NCBI GenBank assembly: GCA_023053685.1
Contig: JALIGW010000040.1
Coordinates: forward strand, 903,501 to 967,500
Reading direction: 5' to 3'
DNA from: Diadophis punctatus similis
Lineage: Eukaryota; Chordata; Lepidosauria; Squamata; Dipsadidae
Length of the DNA: 64,000 nt
In this document: piece by piece, positions 24,452 to 37,445 of the stretch
Layout of the letters: every line of letters starts with the position of its first letter
Position numbering within the stretch: the stretch's first letter is position 1
Notes under the pieces: generated by a model
What the model was told of the DNA's origin: nothing
Databases searched by the model: none
The model's input: only the letters and a program-made list of their open reading frames with translations
Made by a program: the position numbers and the translations under genes

Positions 24452-25759
24452 GTGGGACAGCGGAGACAGCAGAAATGGCGGTGGTGGGACAGCGGGGACA
24501 GCGGAAACGGCGGCAGTGGGACACCGGGGACAGCAGAAACGGCGGCGGTGGGACAGCGGGTACAGCAGAAACGGCGGCGGTGGGACAGCGGGGACAGCAG
24601 AAACGGCGGCGGTGGGACAGCGGGGACAGCAGAAACGGCGGCGGTGGGACAGCGGGGACAGCAGAAACGGCGGCGGTGGGACAGCGGGGACAGCAGAAAC
24701 TGCGGCGGTGAGACAGCGGAGACAGCAGAAACGGCGGCTGTGGGACAGCGAGGATAGCAGAAACGGCGGCGGTGGGACAGCGGGGACAGCAGAAATGGTG
24801 TCAGTGGGACAGCGGAGACAGGAGAAACGGCGGCGGTGGGACAGCGGGGACAGCAGAAACGGCGTCGGTGGGAAAGCGGAGACAGCAGAAACGGCGGCTG
24901 TGGGACAGCGAGGATAGCATAAACGGCGGCGGTGGGACAGCGGAGACAGCATAAACGGCAGCGGTGGGACAGCGGGGACAGCAGAAACGGCGGCGGTGGG
25001 ACAGCGGGGACAGCAGAAACGGCGGCAGTGGGACAGCAGAAACGGCGGCGGTGAGACAGCAGAAACGGCGGTTGTGGGACAGCAGGGATAGCAGAAACGG
25101 CGGCGGTGGGACAGCGGAGACAGCAGAAATGGCGGTGGTGGGACAGCGGGGACAGCGGAAACGGCGGCAGTGGGACACCGGGGACAGCAGAAACGGCGGC
25201 GGTGGGACAGCGGGTACAGCAGAAACGGCGGCGGTGGGACAGTGGGGACAGCAGAAACGGCGGCGGTGGGACAGCGGGGACAGCAGAAACGGCGGCGGTG
25301 GGACAGCGGGGACAGCAGAAACGGCGGCGGTGGGACAGCGGGGACAGCAGAAACTGCGGCGGTGAGACAGCGGAGACAGCAGAAACGGCGGCTGTGGGAC
25401 AGCGAGGATAGCAGAAACGGCGGCGGTGGGACAGCGGGGACAGCAGAAATGGTGTCAGTGGGACAGCGGAGACAGGAGAAACGGCGGCGGTGGGACAGCG
25501 GGGACAGCAGAAACGGCGTCGGTGGGAAAGCGGAGACAGCAGAAATGGCGGCTGTGGGACAGCGAGGATAGCATAAACGGCGGCGGTGGGACAGCGGAGA
25601 CAGCATAAACGGCAGCGGTGGGACAGCGGGGACAGCAGAAACGGCGGCGGTGGGACAGCGGGGACAGCAGAAACGGCAGCAGTGGGACAGCAGAAACGGC
25701 GGCGGTGAGACAGCAGAAACGGCGGTTGTGGGACAGCGGGGATAGCAGAAACGGCGGCG
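24452..25759 (+). repeat. 654-bp higher-order unit in two tandem copies
   Basis: The CAGCAGAAACTGCGGCGG mark at 24,691 recurs at 25,345, and GGTGTCAGTGGG recurs at the same 654-bp spacing (TCA at 24,801 and 25,455). Shared private features are the GCGGGTACAGCAG unit, GGGAAAGCGGAGAC and GGATAGCATAAACGG. In the downstream duplicate the equivalent pair is at 39,733 and 40,355, a spacing of 622 bp, shorter by exactly one 32-bp monomer. Confidence 0.85.
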
Positions 25760-27516
25760 GTGGGACAGCGGGGAGAACGGAAACGGCAGCGGTGGGACAG
25801 CGGGGACAGCAGAAACGGGGGCAGTTGGACAGCGGAAACGGCAGCGGTGGGACAGCGGGGACAGCAGAAATGGCGGCGGTGGGACAGCGGGGACAGCGGA
25901 AACGGCGGCAGTGGGACAGCGGGGACAGCAGAAATGGCGGCGGTGGGACAACGGGGACAGCAGAAGCGGTGGCGGTGGGACAGCGGGGACAACGGAAACG
26001 GCGGCAGTGGGACAGCGGGGACAGCAGAAACGGCGGCGGTGGGACAGCGGGGACAGCTGAAATGGCAGCAGTGGGACAGCGGGGACAGCAGAAATGGCGG
26101 AGGTGGGACAGCGGGGACAACGGAAACGGCGGTGGTGGGACAGCGGGGACAGCAGAAATGGCGGCGGTGGGACAACGGGGACAACGGAAACGGCGGCGGT
26201 GGGACAGTGGTGACAGCAGAAACGGCGGCGGTGGGACAGCAGGGACAGCAGAAACGGCGGCGGTGGGACAGCGAGGACAGCAGAAATGGTGACGGTGGGA
26301 CAGCGGGGACAGCAGAAACGGCGGCGGTGGGACAGCGGAAACGGCGGCGGTGGGACAGCGGAGACAGCAGAAACGGCGGCTGTGGGATAGCGAGGATAGC
26401 AGAAACGGTGGCGGTGGGACAGCGGGGACAGCAGAAACGGCGTCGGTGGGACAGCGGAGACAGCAGAAACGGCGGCGGTGGGACAGCGGGGACAGCAGAA
26501 ACGGCGTCGGTGGGACAGCGGAGACAGCAGAAACGGCGGCTGTGGGACAGCGAGGATAGCAGAAACGGCGGCGGTGGGACAGCGGAGACAGCATAAACGG
26601 CGGCGGTGGGACAGCGGGGACAGTAGAAACAGCGGCGGTGGGACAGCGGGGACAGCAGAAACGGCAGCAGTGGGACAGCGTAGAGAGCAGAAACGGCGGC
26701 GGTGTGACAGCAGAAACGGCGGTTGTGGGACAGCGGGGAGAACGGAAACGGCGGCGGTGGGACAGCGGGGACAGCAGAAACGGGGGCAGTGGGACAGCGG
26801 GGACAGCAGAAACGGCGGCGGTGGGACAGCGGGGACAGCAGAAACGGCGGCGGTGGGACAGCGGAAACGGCGGCGGTGGGGCAGCAGGGACAGCAGATAT
26901 GGCGGCGGTGGGACAGCAGAAACGGTGGCGGTGGGACAGCGGAGACAGCAGAAACGGTGGCAGTTGGACAGCGGAAACGGCGGCGGTGGGACAGCGGGGA
27001 CAGCAGAAATGGCGGCGGTGGGACAGCGGGGACAGCGGAAACGGCGGCAGTGGGACAGCGGGGACAGCAGAAATGGCTGCGGTGGGACAACGGGGACAGG
27101 AGAAACGGTGGCGGTGGGACAGCGGGGACAACGGAAACGGCGGCAGTGGGACAGCGGGGACAGCAGAAACGGCGGCGGTGGGACAGCGAGGACAGCAGAA
27201 ATGGCGGCGGTGGGACAGCGGGGACAACGGAAACGGCGGCGGTGGGACAGCGGGGACAGCAGAAATGGCGGCGGTGGGACAACGGGGACAACGGAAACGG
27301 CGGCGGTGGGACAGCGGTGACAGCAGAAACTGCAGCAGTGGGACAGCGGGGACAGCAGAAACGGCGGCAGTGGGACAGCAGAAACGGCGGCGGTGGGACA
27401 GCGGAGACAGCAGAAATGGCGGCGGTGGGACAGCGGGGACAGCGGAAACGGCGGCAGTGGGACACTGGGGACAGCAGAAACGGAGGCAGTGGGACAGCGG
27501 GGACAGCAGAAATGGC
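25760..27516 (+). repeat. C-type remnant with a six-monomer deletion, leading into block B
   Basis: At about 25,823 an AACGGGGGCAG unit joins directly to TTGGACAGCGG. At 40.83-41.01 kb the same two units are separated by 174 bp (four 32-bp and two 23-bp monomers) that include the GCAGATAT landmark at 40,938. The 25.8-kb copy has therefore lost, or the other gained, six whole monomers. The rest includes GGCGTCGG pairs and GGGGAGAACGG, with the next GCAGATAT at 26,893. Confidence 0.78.
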
Positions 27517-29017
27517 TGCGGTGGGACAACGGGGACAGCAGAAACGGTGGCGGTGGGACAGCGGGGACAACGGAAACGGCGGCAGTGGGACAGCGGGGAC
27601 AGCAGAAACGGCGGCGGTGGGACAGCGAGGACAGCAGAAATGGCGGCGGTGGGACAGCGGGGACAACGGAAACGGCGGCGGTGGGACAGCGGGGACAGCA
27701 GAAATGGCGGCGGTGGGACAACGGGGACAACGGAAACGGCGGCGGTGGGACAGCGGTGACAGCAGAAACTGCAGCAGTGGGACAGCGGGGACAGCAGAAA
27801 CGGCGGCAGTGGGACAGCAGAAACGGCGGCGGTGGGACAGCGGAGACAGCAGAAATGGCGGCGGTGGGACAGCGGGGACAGCGGAAACGGCGGCAGTGGG
27901 ACACTGGGGACAGCAGAAACGGAGGCAGTGGGACAGCGGGGACAGCAGAAACGGCGGCGGTGGGACAGCGGGGACAGCAGAAACGGCGGCGGTGGGACAG
28001 CGGGGACAGCAGAAACGGCGGCGGTGGGACAGCGGAGACAGCAGAAACGGCGGCGGTGGGACAGCGGAAACGGCGGCGGTGGGACAGCGGAGGCAGCAGA
28101 AACGGCGGTGGGACAGCGGAAACGGCGGCAGTGGGACAGCGGAGACAGCAGAAACGGCAGCGGTGGGACAGCGAGGACAGCAGAAACGGCGGCGGTGGGA
28201 CAGCGGAGACAGCAGAAACGGCGGCGGTAGGACAGCGGAAACGGCGGCAGTGGGACAGCGGGGACAGCAGAAACGGCGGCGGTGGGACAGCGGGGACAGC
28301 TGAAATGGCGGCAGTGGGACAGCGGGGACAGCAGAAATGGCGGCGGTGGGACAGCGCGGACAACGGAAACGGCGGCGGTGGGACAGCGGGGACAGCAGAA
28401 ATGGCGGCGGTGGGACAACGGGGACAACGGAAACGGCGGCGGTGGGACAGCGGTGACAGCAGAAACGGCGGCGGTGGGACAGCAGGGACAGCAGAAACGG
28501 CGGCGGTGGGACAGCGAGGACAGCAGAAACGGTGACGGTGGGACAGCGGGGACAGCAGAAACGGCGGCGGTGGGACAGCGGGGACAGCAGAAACGGCGTC
28601 GGTGGGACAGCGGAGACAGCAGAAACGGCGGCGGTGGGACAGCGGGGACAGCAGAAACGGCATCGGTGGGACAGCGGAGACAGCAGAAACGGCGGCGGTG
28701 GGACAGCGGAGACAGCAGTAACGGCGGCTGTGGGACAGCGAGGATAGCAGAAACGGCGGCGGTGGGACAGCGGGGACAGCAGAAACGGCGGCGGTGGGAC
28801 AGCGGGGACAGCAGAAACGGCGTCGGTGGGACAGCGGAGACAGCAGAAACGGCGGCGGTGGGACAGCGGGGACAGCAGAAACGGCATCGGTGGGACAGCG
28901 GAGACAGCAGAAACGGCAGCTGTGGGACAGCGAGGATAGCAGAAACGGCGGCGGTGGGACAGCGGAGACAGCAGAAACGGCGGCGGTGGGACAGCGGGGA
29001 CAGCAGAAACAGCGGCG
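27517..29017 (+). repeat. Higher-order block B, copy 2
   Basis: It matches 1-1.48 kb at offsets of 27,517 to 27,540 and 42.3-43.65 kb at an offset of 14,745 in its central part. It lacks the 215-bp duplication found at 1.27-1.69 kb. Immediately upstream, 26.9-27.5 kb contains a near repeat of its left part: the ACTGCAGCAG mark occurs near both 27,328 and 27,767, a 439-bp spacing. Confidence 0.78.
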
Positions 29018-32000
29018 GTGGGACAGCAGAAACGGCGGCGATGGGACAGCGGAGACAGCAGAAATGGCGGCGGTGGGACAGCGGGGACAGCGGAAACAGC
29101 GGCAGTGGGACACTGGGGACAGCAGAAACGGAGGCAGTGGGACAGCGGGGACAGCAGAAACGGCGGCGGTGGGACAGCGGGGACAGCAGAAACGGCGGCG
29201 GTGGGACAGCGGGGACAGCAGAAACGGCGGCGGTGGGACAGCGGAGACAGCAGAAACAGCGGCGGTAGGACAGCGGAAACGGCGGCGGTGGGACAGCGGA
29301 GGCAGCAGAAACGGCGGTGGGACAGCGGAAACGGCGGCAGTGGGACAGCGGAGACAGCAGAAACGGCAGCGGTGGGACAGCGGGGACAACGGAAACGGCG
29401 GCGGTGGGACAGCGGAGACAGCAGAAACGGCGGCGGTAGGACAGCGGAAACGGCGGCAGTGGGACAGCGGGGACAGCAGAAACGGCGGCGGTGGGACAGC
29501 GGGGACAGCTGAAATGGCGGCAGTGGGACAGCGGGGACAGCAGAAATGGCGGCGGTGGGACAGCGGGGACAACGGAAACGGCGGCGGTGGGACAGCGGGG
29601 ACAGCAGAAATGGCGGCGGTGGGACAACGGGGACAACGGAAACGGCGGCGGTGGGACAGCGGTGACAGCAGAAACGGCGGCGGTGGGACAGCAGGGACAG
29701 CAGAAACGGCGGCGGTGGGACAGCGAGGACAGCAGAAACGGTGACGGTGGGACAGCGGGGACAGCGGAAACGGCGGCGGTGGGACAGCGGAAACGGCGGC
29801 GGTGGGACAGCGGAGACAGCAGTTACGGCGACTGTGGGACAGCGAGGACAGCAGAAACGGCGGCGGTGGGACAGCGGGGACAGCAGAAATGGCGGCGGTG
29901 GGACAGCGGAAACGGCGGCGGTGGGGCAGCAGGGACAGCAGATATGGCGGCGGTGGGACAGCAGAAACGGCGGCGGTGGGACAGTGGATACAGCAGAAAC
30001 GGTGGCAGTTGGACAACGGAAATGGCGGCAGTGGGACAGCGGGGACAGCAGAAACGGCGGCGGTGGGACAGCGGGGACAGCGGAAACGGCGGCGGTGGGA
30101 CAGCAGGGACAGCAGAAATGGCGGCGGTGGGACAGCGGGGACAGCGGAAACGGCGGCGGTGGGACAGCGGGGACAGCAGAAACGGCGGCGGTGGGACAGC
30201 GGGGACAGCAGAAACGGCGGCGGTGGGACAGCGGGGACAGCAGAAACGGCGGCAATGGGACAGCGGGGACAGCAGAAACTGCGGCCGTGAGACAGCGGAG
30301 ACAGCAGAAACGGCGGCGGTAGGACAGCGGAAACGGCGGCGGTGGGACAGCGGGGACAGCAGAAATGGCGGCGGTAGGACAGCGGGGACAGCGGAAACGG
30401 CGGCAGTGGGACAGCGGAGACAGTAGAAACGGCGGCGGTGGGACAGCGGAGACAGCAGAAATGGTGGCAGTGGGACAGCGGAAACGGCGGCGGTGGGACA
30501 GCGGGGACAGCAGAAATGGCGGTGGTGGGACAGCGGGGACAGTGGAAACGGCGGCAGTGGGACACCTGGGACAGCAGAAACGGCGGTGGTGGGACAGCAG
30601 GGACAGCAGAAACGGCGGCGGTGGGACAGCGGGGACAGCAGAAACGGCGGCGGTGGGACAGCGGGGACAGCAGAAACGGCGGCGGTGGGACAGCGGGGAC
30701 AGCAGAAACGGCGGCAATGGGACAGCGGGGACAGCAGAAACTGTGGCAGTGAGACAGCGGAGACAGCAGAAACGGCGGCGGTAGGACAGCGGAAACGGCG
30801 GCGGTGGGACAGCGGAGACAGCAGAAACGGCGGTGGGACAGCGGAAACGGCGGCGGTGGGACAGCGGAGACAGCAGAAACGGCGGCGGTGGGACAGCGAG
30901 GACAGCAGAAACGGCGGCGGTGGGACAGCGGGGACAGCAGAAACGGCGGCGGTGGGACAGCAGAAACGGCGGCGGTGGGACAGCGGGGACAGCAGAAACA
31001 GCGGCGGTGGGACACCGGGACAGCAGAAACGGCAGCAGTGGGACAGCGTAGACAGCAGAAACGGCAGCGGTGGGACAGCAGAAACAGCGGTTGTGGGACA
31101 GCGGGGACAGCAGAAACGGCGGCGGTGGGACAGCGGGGACAAAGGAAACGGCGGCGGTGGGACAGCGGGGACAGCAGAAATGGCGGTGGTGGGACTGCGG
31201 GGACAGCGGAAACGGCGGCAGTGGGACAGCGGAGACAGCAGGAACAGCGGCGGTGGGACAGGGGGGCAACAGAAACGGCAGCAGTGGGACAACAGAAACG
31301 GCGGCGGTGGGACAGCGGAGACAGCAGAAACGGTGGCAGTGGGACAGCAGAAACGGCAGCGGTTCAACAGCAGGGACAGCAGAAACGGCGGCAGTGGGAC
31401 AGCGGGGACAGCAGAAATGGTGGCAGTTGGACAGAGGAAACGGCGGCGGTGGGACAGCGGGGACAGCAGAAATGGCGGCGGTGGGACAGCGGGGACAGCG
31501 GAAACGGCGGCAGTGGGACAGCGGGGACAGCAGAAACGGCGGCGGTGGGACAGCGGGGACAGCGGAAATGGCGGCAGTGGGATAGCGGGGACAGCGGAAA
31601 CGGCGGCGGTGGGACAGCGGAGAAAGCAGAAACGGCGGCGGTGGGACAGCGGAAACGGCGGCGGTGGGACAGCGGAGACAGCAGAAACAGCAGCGGTGGG
31701 ACAGCGGTGACAGCAGAAACGGCAGCAGTGGGACAGCAGAAACGGCGGCAGTGGGACAGCGGAGACCGCAGAAACGGCGGCGGTGGGACAGCGGAAACGG
31801 CGGTGGTGGGACAGCGGGGACAGCGGAAACGGCGGCGGTGGGAAAGTGGGGACAGCAGAAACGGCGGCGGTGGGACAGCGGGGACAGCAGAAACGGCGGC
31901 GGTGGGACAGCGGGGACAGCAGAAACGGCGGCGGTGGGACAGCGGGGACAGCAGAAACGATGACGGTGGGACAGCAGAGACAGCAGAAACGGCACCGGTG

Positions 32001-33992
32001 GGACAGCGGGGAGAGCAGAAATGGCGGCGGTGGGACAGCGGGGACAGCAGAAACGGCGGCGGTGGGACAACGGGGACAGCAGAAACGGCGGCAGTGGGAC
32101 AGCGGGGACAGCAGAAACAGCGGCAGTGGGACAGCGGAAACGGCGGCGGTGTGACAGCGGAGACAGCAGAAATGGCGGCGGTGGGACTGCAGAAACGGCG
32201 GCGGTGGGACAGCGGAGACAGCAGAAACGGCGGTGGGACAGCGGAAACGGCGGCGGTGGGACAGCGGAGACAGCAGAAACGTCGGCGGTGGGACAGCGGA
32301 AATCGCGGCGGTGGGACAGCGGGGACAGCAGAAATGGCGGCGGTGGGACAGCGGGGACAGCGGAAACGGCGGCGGTGGGAAAGCGGGGACAGCAGAAACG
32401 GCGGCGGTGGGACAGCGGGGACAGCAGAAACGGCAGCAGTGGGACAGCGGAGACAGCAGAAACGGCGGCGGTGAGACAGCAGAAACGGCGGCGGTGGGAC
32501 AGCGGAGACAGCAGAAATGGCGGCGGTGGGACAGCAGAAACGGCGGCGGTGGGACAGCGGAGAGAGCAGAAACGGCGGTGGGACAGCGGAAACGGTGGCG
32601 GTGGGACAGCGGGGACAGCAGAAACGGCAGCGGTGGCACAGCGGAAACGGCGGCGGTGGCACAGCGGGGACAGCAGAAATGGCGGCGGTGGGACAGCGGG
32701 GACAGCGGAAACGGCCGCGGTGGGAAAGCGGGAACTGCAGAAACGGCGGCGGTGGGACAGCGGGGACAGCAGAAACGGCAGCACTGAGACAGCGGAGACA
32801 GCAGAAACGGCGGCGGTAGGACAGCGGAAATGGCGGCGGTGGGACAGCGGGGACAGCAGAAATGGCGGCGGTGGGACAGCTGAAACGGCGGCGGTGAGAC
32901 AGCGGGGACAGCAGAAACGGCGGCGGTGGCACAGCGGAAACGGCGGCGGTGGGACAGCGGGGACAGCAGAAATGGCGGCGGTGGGACAGCGGGGACAGCG
33001 GAAACGGCGGCGGTGGGAAAGCAGGAACAGCGGAAACGGCGGCGGTGGGACAGCGGGGACAGCAGAAACAGCGGCGGTGGGACAGCGGAAACGGCGGCGG
33101 TGGGACAGCAGGGACAGCAGAAATGGCGGCGGTGGGACAGCGGGGACAGCGGAAACGGCGGCGGTGGGAAAGCGGGAACAGCAGAAACGGTGCCGGTGGG
33201 ACAGCGGGGACAGCAGAAACGGCAGCAGTGAGACAGCGGAGACAGCAGAAACGGCGGCGGTAGGAGAGCGGAAACGGCGGCAGTGGGACAGCGGGGACAG
33301 CGGAAACGGCGGCGGTGGGACAGCGGGGACAGCGGAAATGGCGGCGGTGGGACAGCGGGGACAGCGGAAACGGCGGCAGTGGGACAGCGGGGATAGCAGA
33401 AATGGCGGCGGTGGGACAATGGGGACAGCAGAAACGGTGGCGGTGGGACAGCGGGGACAACGGAAACGGCGGCAGTGGGACAGCGGGGACAGCGGAAACG
33501 GCGGCGGTGGGACAGCGGGGACAGCAGAAACGGCGGCGGTGGGACAGCGGGGACAGCAGAAATGGCGGCGGTGGGACAGCGGGGACAATGGAAACGGCGG
33601 CGGTGGGACAGCGGGGACAGCAGAAATGGCGGCGGTGGGACAACGGGGACAACGGAAACGGTGGCGGTGGGACAGCGGTGACAGCAGAAACAGCGGCGGT
33701 GGGACAGCGGGGACAGCAGAAACGGCGGCAGTGGGACAGCAGAAACGGCGGCGGTGGGACAGCGGAGACAGCAGAAATGGCGGTGGTGGGACAGCGGGGA
33801 CAGCGGAAACGGCGGCGGTGGGACACCGGGGACAGCAGAAACGGCGGCGGTGGGACAGCGGGGACAGCAGAAATGGCGGCGGTGGGACAGCGGGGACAGC
33901 AGAAACGGCGGCGGTGGGACAGCGGGGACAGCAGAAACGGCGGCGGTGGGACAGCAGGGACAGCAGAAACGGCGGCGGTGGGACAGCGGGGA
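29018..33992 (+). repeat. Higher-order block A, copy 3
   Basis: All block A marks recur here 22,612 bp after copy 2: TTA of AGTTACGG at 29,823, GCAGATAT at 29,938, GTTCAAC at 31,362 and the end mark at 33,993. The match to 6.41-11.49 kb is continuous. Small differences include ACAGCAGAAACGG at about 31,378 where copies 1 and 2 have ACAGGAGAAACGG, a change shared with copy 4. Confidence 0.9.
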
Positions 33993-34687
33993 CAGCATAA
34001 ACTGCGGCGGTGAGACAGCGGAGACAGCAGAAACGGCGGCTGTGGGACAGCGAGGATAGCAGAAACGGCGGCGGTGGGACAGCGGGGACAGCAGAAATGG
34101 TGTCAGTGGGACAGCGGAGACAGCAGAAACGGCGGCGGTGGGACAGCGGGGACAGCAGAAACGGCGTCGGTGGGACAGCGGAGACAGCAGAAACGGCGGC
34201 TGTGGGACAGCGAGGATAGCAGAAACGGCGGCGGTGGGACAGCGGAGACAGCATAAACGGCGGCGGTGGGACAGCGGGGACAACGGAAACGGCGGCGGTG
34301 GGACAGCGGGGACAGCTGAAATGGCGGCGGTGGGACAACGGGGACAACGGAAACGGTGGCGGTGGGACAGCGGTGACAGCAGAAACAGCAGCGGTGGGAC
34401 AGCGGGGACAGCAGAAACGGCGGCAGTGGGACAGCAGAAACGGCGGCGGTGGGACAGCGGAGACAGCAGAAATGGCGGTGGTGGGACAGCGGGGACAGCG
34501 GAAACGGCGGCAGTGGGACACCGGGGACAGCAGAAACGGCGGCGGTGGGACAGCGGGGACAGCAGAAATGGCGGCGGTGGGACAGTGGGGACAGCAGAAA
34601 CGGCGGCGGTGGGACAGCGGGGACAGCAGAAACGGCGGCGGTGGGACAGCAGGGACAGCAGAAACGGCGGCGGTGGGACAGCGGGGA
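33298..34687 (+). repeat. Tail of block A followed by a 695-bp unit ending in the CATAAACTG mark
   Basis: The CAGCATAAACTGCGG mark occurs at 33,993 and again at 34,688, 695 bp apart (twenty-one 32-bp and one 23-bp monomer). The 695 bp preceding each mark are closely similar, carrying GGTGGTGGG, ACACCGGGG, ACAGCAGGG and the mark in the same order. The same 695-bp doublet is repeated at 36,751 and 37,446. Confidence 0.8.
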
Positions 34688-37445
34688 CAGCATAAACTGC
34701 GGCGGTGAGACAGCGGAGACAGCAGAAACGGCGGCTGTGGGACAGCGAGGACAGCAGAAACGGCGGCGGTGGGACAGCGGGGACAGCAGAAATGGTGTCA
34801 GTGGGACAGCGGAGACAGCAGAAACGGCGGCGGTGGGACAGCGGGGACAGCAGAAACGGCGTCGGTGGGACAGCGGAGACAGCAGAAACGGCGGCTGTGG
34901 GACAGCGAGGATAGCAGAAACGGCGGCGGTGGGACAGCGGAGACAGCATAAACGGCGGCGGTGGGACAGCGGGGACAGCAGAAACGGCGGCGGTGGGACA
35001 GCGGGGACAGCAGAAACGGCAGCAGTGGGACAGCAGAAACGGCGGCGGTGAGACAGCAGAAACGGCGGTTGTGGGACAGCGGGGACAGCAGAAACGGCGG
35101 TGGTGGGACAGCGGGGAGAACGGAAACAGCAGCGGTGGGACAGCGGGGACAGCAGAAACGGGGGCAGTGGGACAGCGGGGACAGCAGAAACGGCGGCGGT
35201 GGGACAGCGGAGACGGCGGCGGTGGGGCAGCAGGGACAGCAGATATGGCGGCGGTGGGACAGCAGAAACGGCGGCGGTGGGACAGCGGAGACAGCAGAAA
35301 CGGTGGCAGTTGGACAGCGGAAACGGCAGCGGTGGGACAGCGGGGACAGCAGAAATGGCGGCGGTGGGACAGCGGGGACAGCGGAAACGGCGGCAGTGGG
35401 ACAGCGGGGACAGCAGAAATGGCGGCGGTGGGACAACGGGGACAGCAGAAGCGGTGGCGGTGGGACAGCGGGGACAACGGAAATGGCGGCAGTGGGACAG
35501 CGGGGACAGCAGAAACGGCGGCGGTGGGACAGCGGGGACAGCTGAAATGGCAGCAGTGGGACAGCGGGGACAGCAGAAATGGCGGAGGTGGGACAGCGGG
35601 GACAACGGAAACGGCGGTGGTGGGACAGCGGGGACAGCAGAAATGGCGGCGGTGGGACAACGGGGACAACGGAAACGGCGGCGGTGGGACAGTGGTGACA
35701 GCAGAAACGGCGGCGGTGGGACAGCAGGGACAGCAGAAACGGCGGCGGTGGGACAGCAGAAACGGCGGTGGTGGGACAGCGGAGACAGCAGAAATGGCGG
35801 TGGTGGGACAGCGGGGACAGCGGAAACGACGGCAGTGGGACACCGGGGACAGCAGAAACGGCGGCGGTGGGACAGCGGAGACAGCAGAAACGGCGGCTGT
35901 GGGACAGCGAGGATAGCAGAAAAGGCGGCGGTGGGACAGCGGAGACAGCATAAACGGCGGCGGTGGGACAGCGGGGACAGTAGAAACAGCGGCGGTGGGA
36001 CAGCGGGGACAGCAGAAACGGCAGCAGTGGGACAGCGTAGACAGCAGAAACGGCGGCGGTGAGACAGCAGAAACGGCGGTTGTGGGACAGCGGGGAGAAC
36101 GGAAACGGCGGCGGTGGGACAGCGGGGACAGCAGAAACGGGGGCAGTGGGACAGCGGGGACAGCAGAAACGGCGGCGGTGGGACAGCGGGGACAGCAGAA
36201 ACGGCGGCGGTGAGACAGCAGAAACGGCGGTTGTGGGACAGCGGGGAGAATGGAAACGGCGGCGGTGGGACAGCGGTGACAGCAGAAACTGCAGCGGTGG
36301 GACAGCGGGGACAGCGGAAACGGCGGCAGTGGGACAGCGGGGACAGCAGAAATGGCGGCGGTGGGACAATGGGGACAGCAGAAACGGTGGCGGTGGGACA
36401 GCGGGGACAACGGAAACGGTGGCGGTGGGACAGCGGTGACAGCAGAAACAGCAGCGGTGGGACAGCGGGGACAGCAGAAACGGCGGCAGTGGGACAGCAG
36501 AAACGGCGGCGGTGGGACAGCGGAGACAGCAGAAATGGCGGTGGTGGGACAGCGGGGACAGCGGAAACGGCGGCAGTGGGACACCGGGGACAGCAGAAAC
36601 GGCGGCGGTGGGACAGCGGGGACAGCAGAAATGGCGGCGGTGGGACAGTGGGGACAGCAGAAACGGCGGCGGTGGGACAGCGGGGACAGCAGAAACGGCG
36701 GCGGTGGGACAGCAGGGACAGCAGAAACGGCGGCGGTGGGACAGCGGGGACAGCATAAACTGCGGCGGTGAGACAGCGGAGACAGCAGAAACGGCGGCTG
36801 TGGGACAGCGAGGATAGCAGAAACGGCGGCGGTGGGACAGCGGGGACAGCAGAAATGGTGTCAGTGGGACAGCGGAGACAGCAGAAACGGCGGCGGTGGG
36901 ACAGCGGGGACAGCAGAAACGGCGTCGGTGGGACAGCGGAGACAGCAGAAACGGCGGCTGTGGGACAGCGAGGATAGCAGAAACGGCGGCGGTGGGACAG
37001 CGGAGACAGCATAAACGGCGGCGGTGGGACAGCGGGGACAACGGAAACGGCGGCGGTGGGACAGCGGGGACAGCTGAAATGGCGGCGGTGGGACAACGGG
37101 GACAACGGAAACGGTGGCGGTGGGACAGCGGTGACAGCAGAAACAGCAGCGGTGGGACAGCGGGGACAGCAGAAACGGCGGCAGTGGGACAGCAGAAACG
37201 GCGGCGGTGGGACAGCGGAGACAGCAGAAATGGCGGTGGTGGGACAGCGGGGACAGCGGAAACGGCGGCAGTGGGACACCGGGGACAGCAGAAACGGCGG
37301 CGGTGGGACAGCGGGGACAGCAGAAATGGCGGCGGTGGGACAGTGGGGACAGCAGAAACGGCGGCGGTGGGACAGCGGGGACAGCAGAAACGGCGGCGGT
37401 GGGACAGCAGGGACAGCAGAAACGGCGGCGGTGGGACAGCGGGGA
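34688..37445 (+). repeat. 2,758-bp higher-order unit, copy 1 (C-type plus a 695-bp unit)
   Basis: It runs from the CATAAACTG mark at 34,688 to the mark at 37,446. The order inside is a C-type block, an E-type stretch from about 35.99 kb, and then the 695-bp unit beginning at 36,751. The GCAGATAT landmark is at 35,239. Copies within 34.0-37.5 kb and 36.75-39.2 kb pair at offset 2,758 on the left and 2,790 on the right. The extra 32 bp is one monomer present at about 37,960 and absent near 35,195. Confidence 0.83.

Larger units (their letters stand above)
24121..34270 (+). repeat. 10-kb segmental duplication, copy 1
   Basis: This interval aligns with about 39.13-49.35 kb. The offset is 15,010 at 24.14 kb, 15,042 at 24.45 kb, 15,010 at 25.35-25.8 kb, 15,184 at 26.35-27.4 kb, about 15,200 in block A and 15,081 at the CAGCATAAACTG mark (33,993 and 49,074). 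The shifts that I resolved are whole monomers. It contains, in order, the 654-bp tandem pair, a C-type remnant, block B copy 2 and block A copy 3. It ends in C-type sequence, where the two copies diverge at about 34.27 and 49.35 kb. Confidence 0.82.
8752..34521 (-). other. Longest stop-free frame (8,589 codons); judged not to be a gene
   Basis: The - strand stays open for 25.8 kb in this frame, and comparable frames span 7,211-31,015, 39,843-56,033 and 46,564-63,546. The conceptual product is a 32-residue repeat (three monomers per 96 bp) rich in Pro, Ser, Ala, Cys and Arg, with stretches like PPPPFLLSPLSH and HRRRFCCPRC. Openness follows from composition: the monomer has no stop in any frame on either strand. 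A - strand stop also needs TTA, CTA or TCA on the + strand, where T makes up only about 3% of bases. No start context, splice pattern, unique domain or codon preference supports translation. Several such frames overlap each other. Confidence 0.85.
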
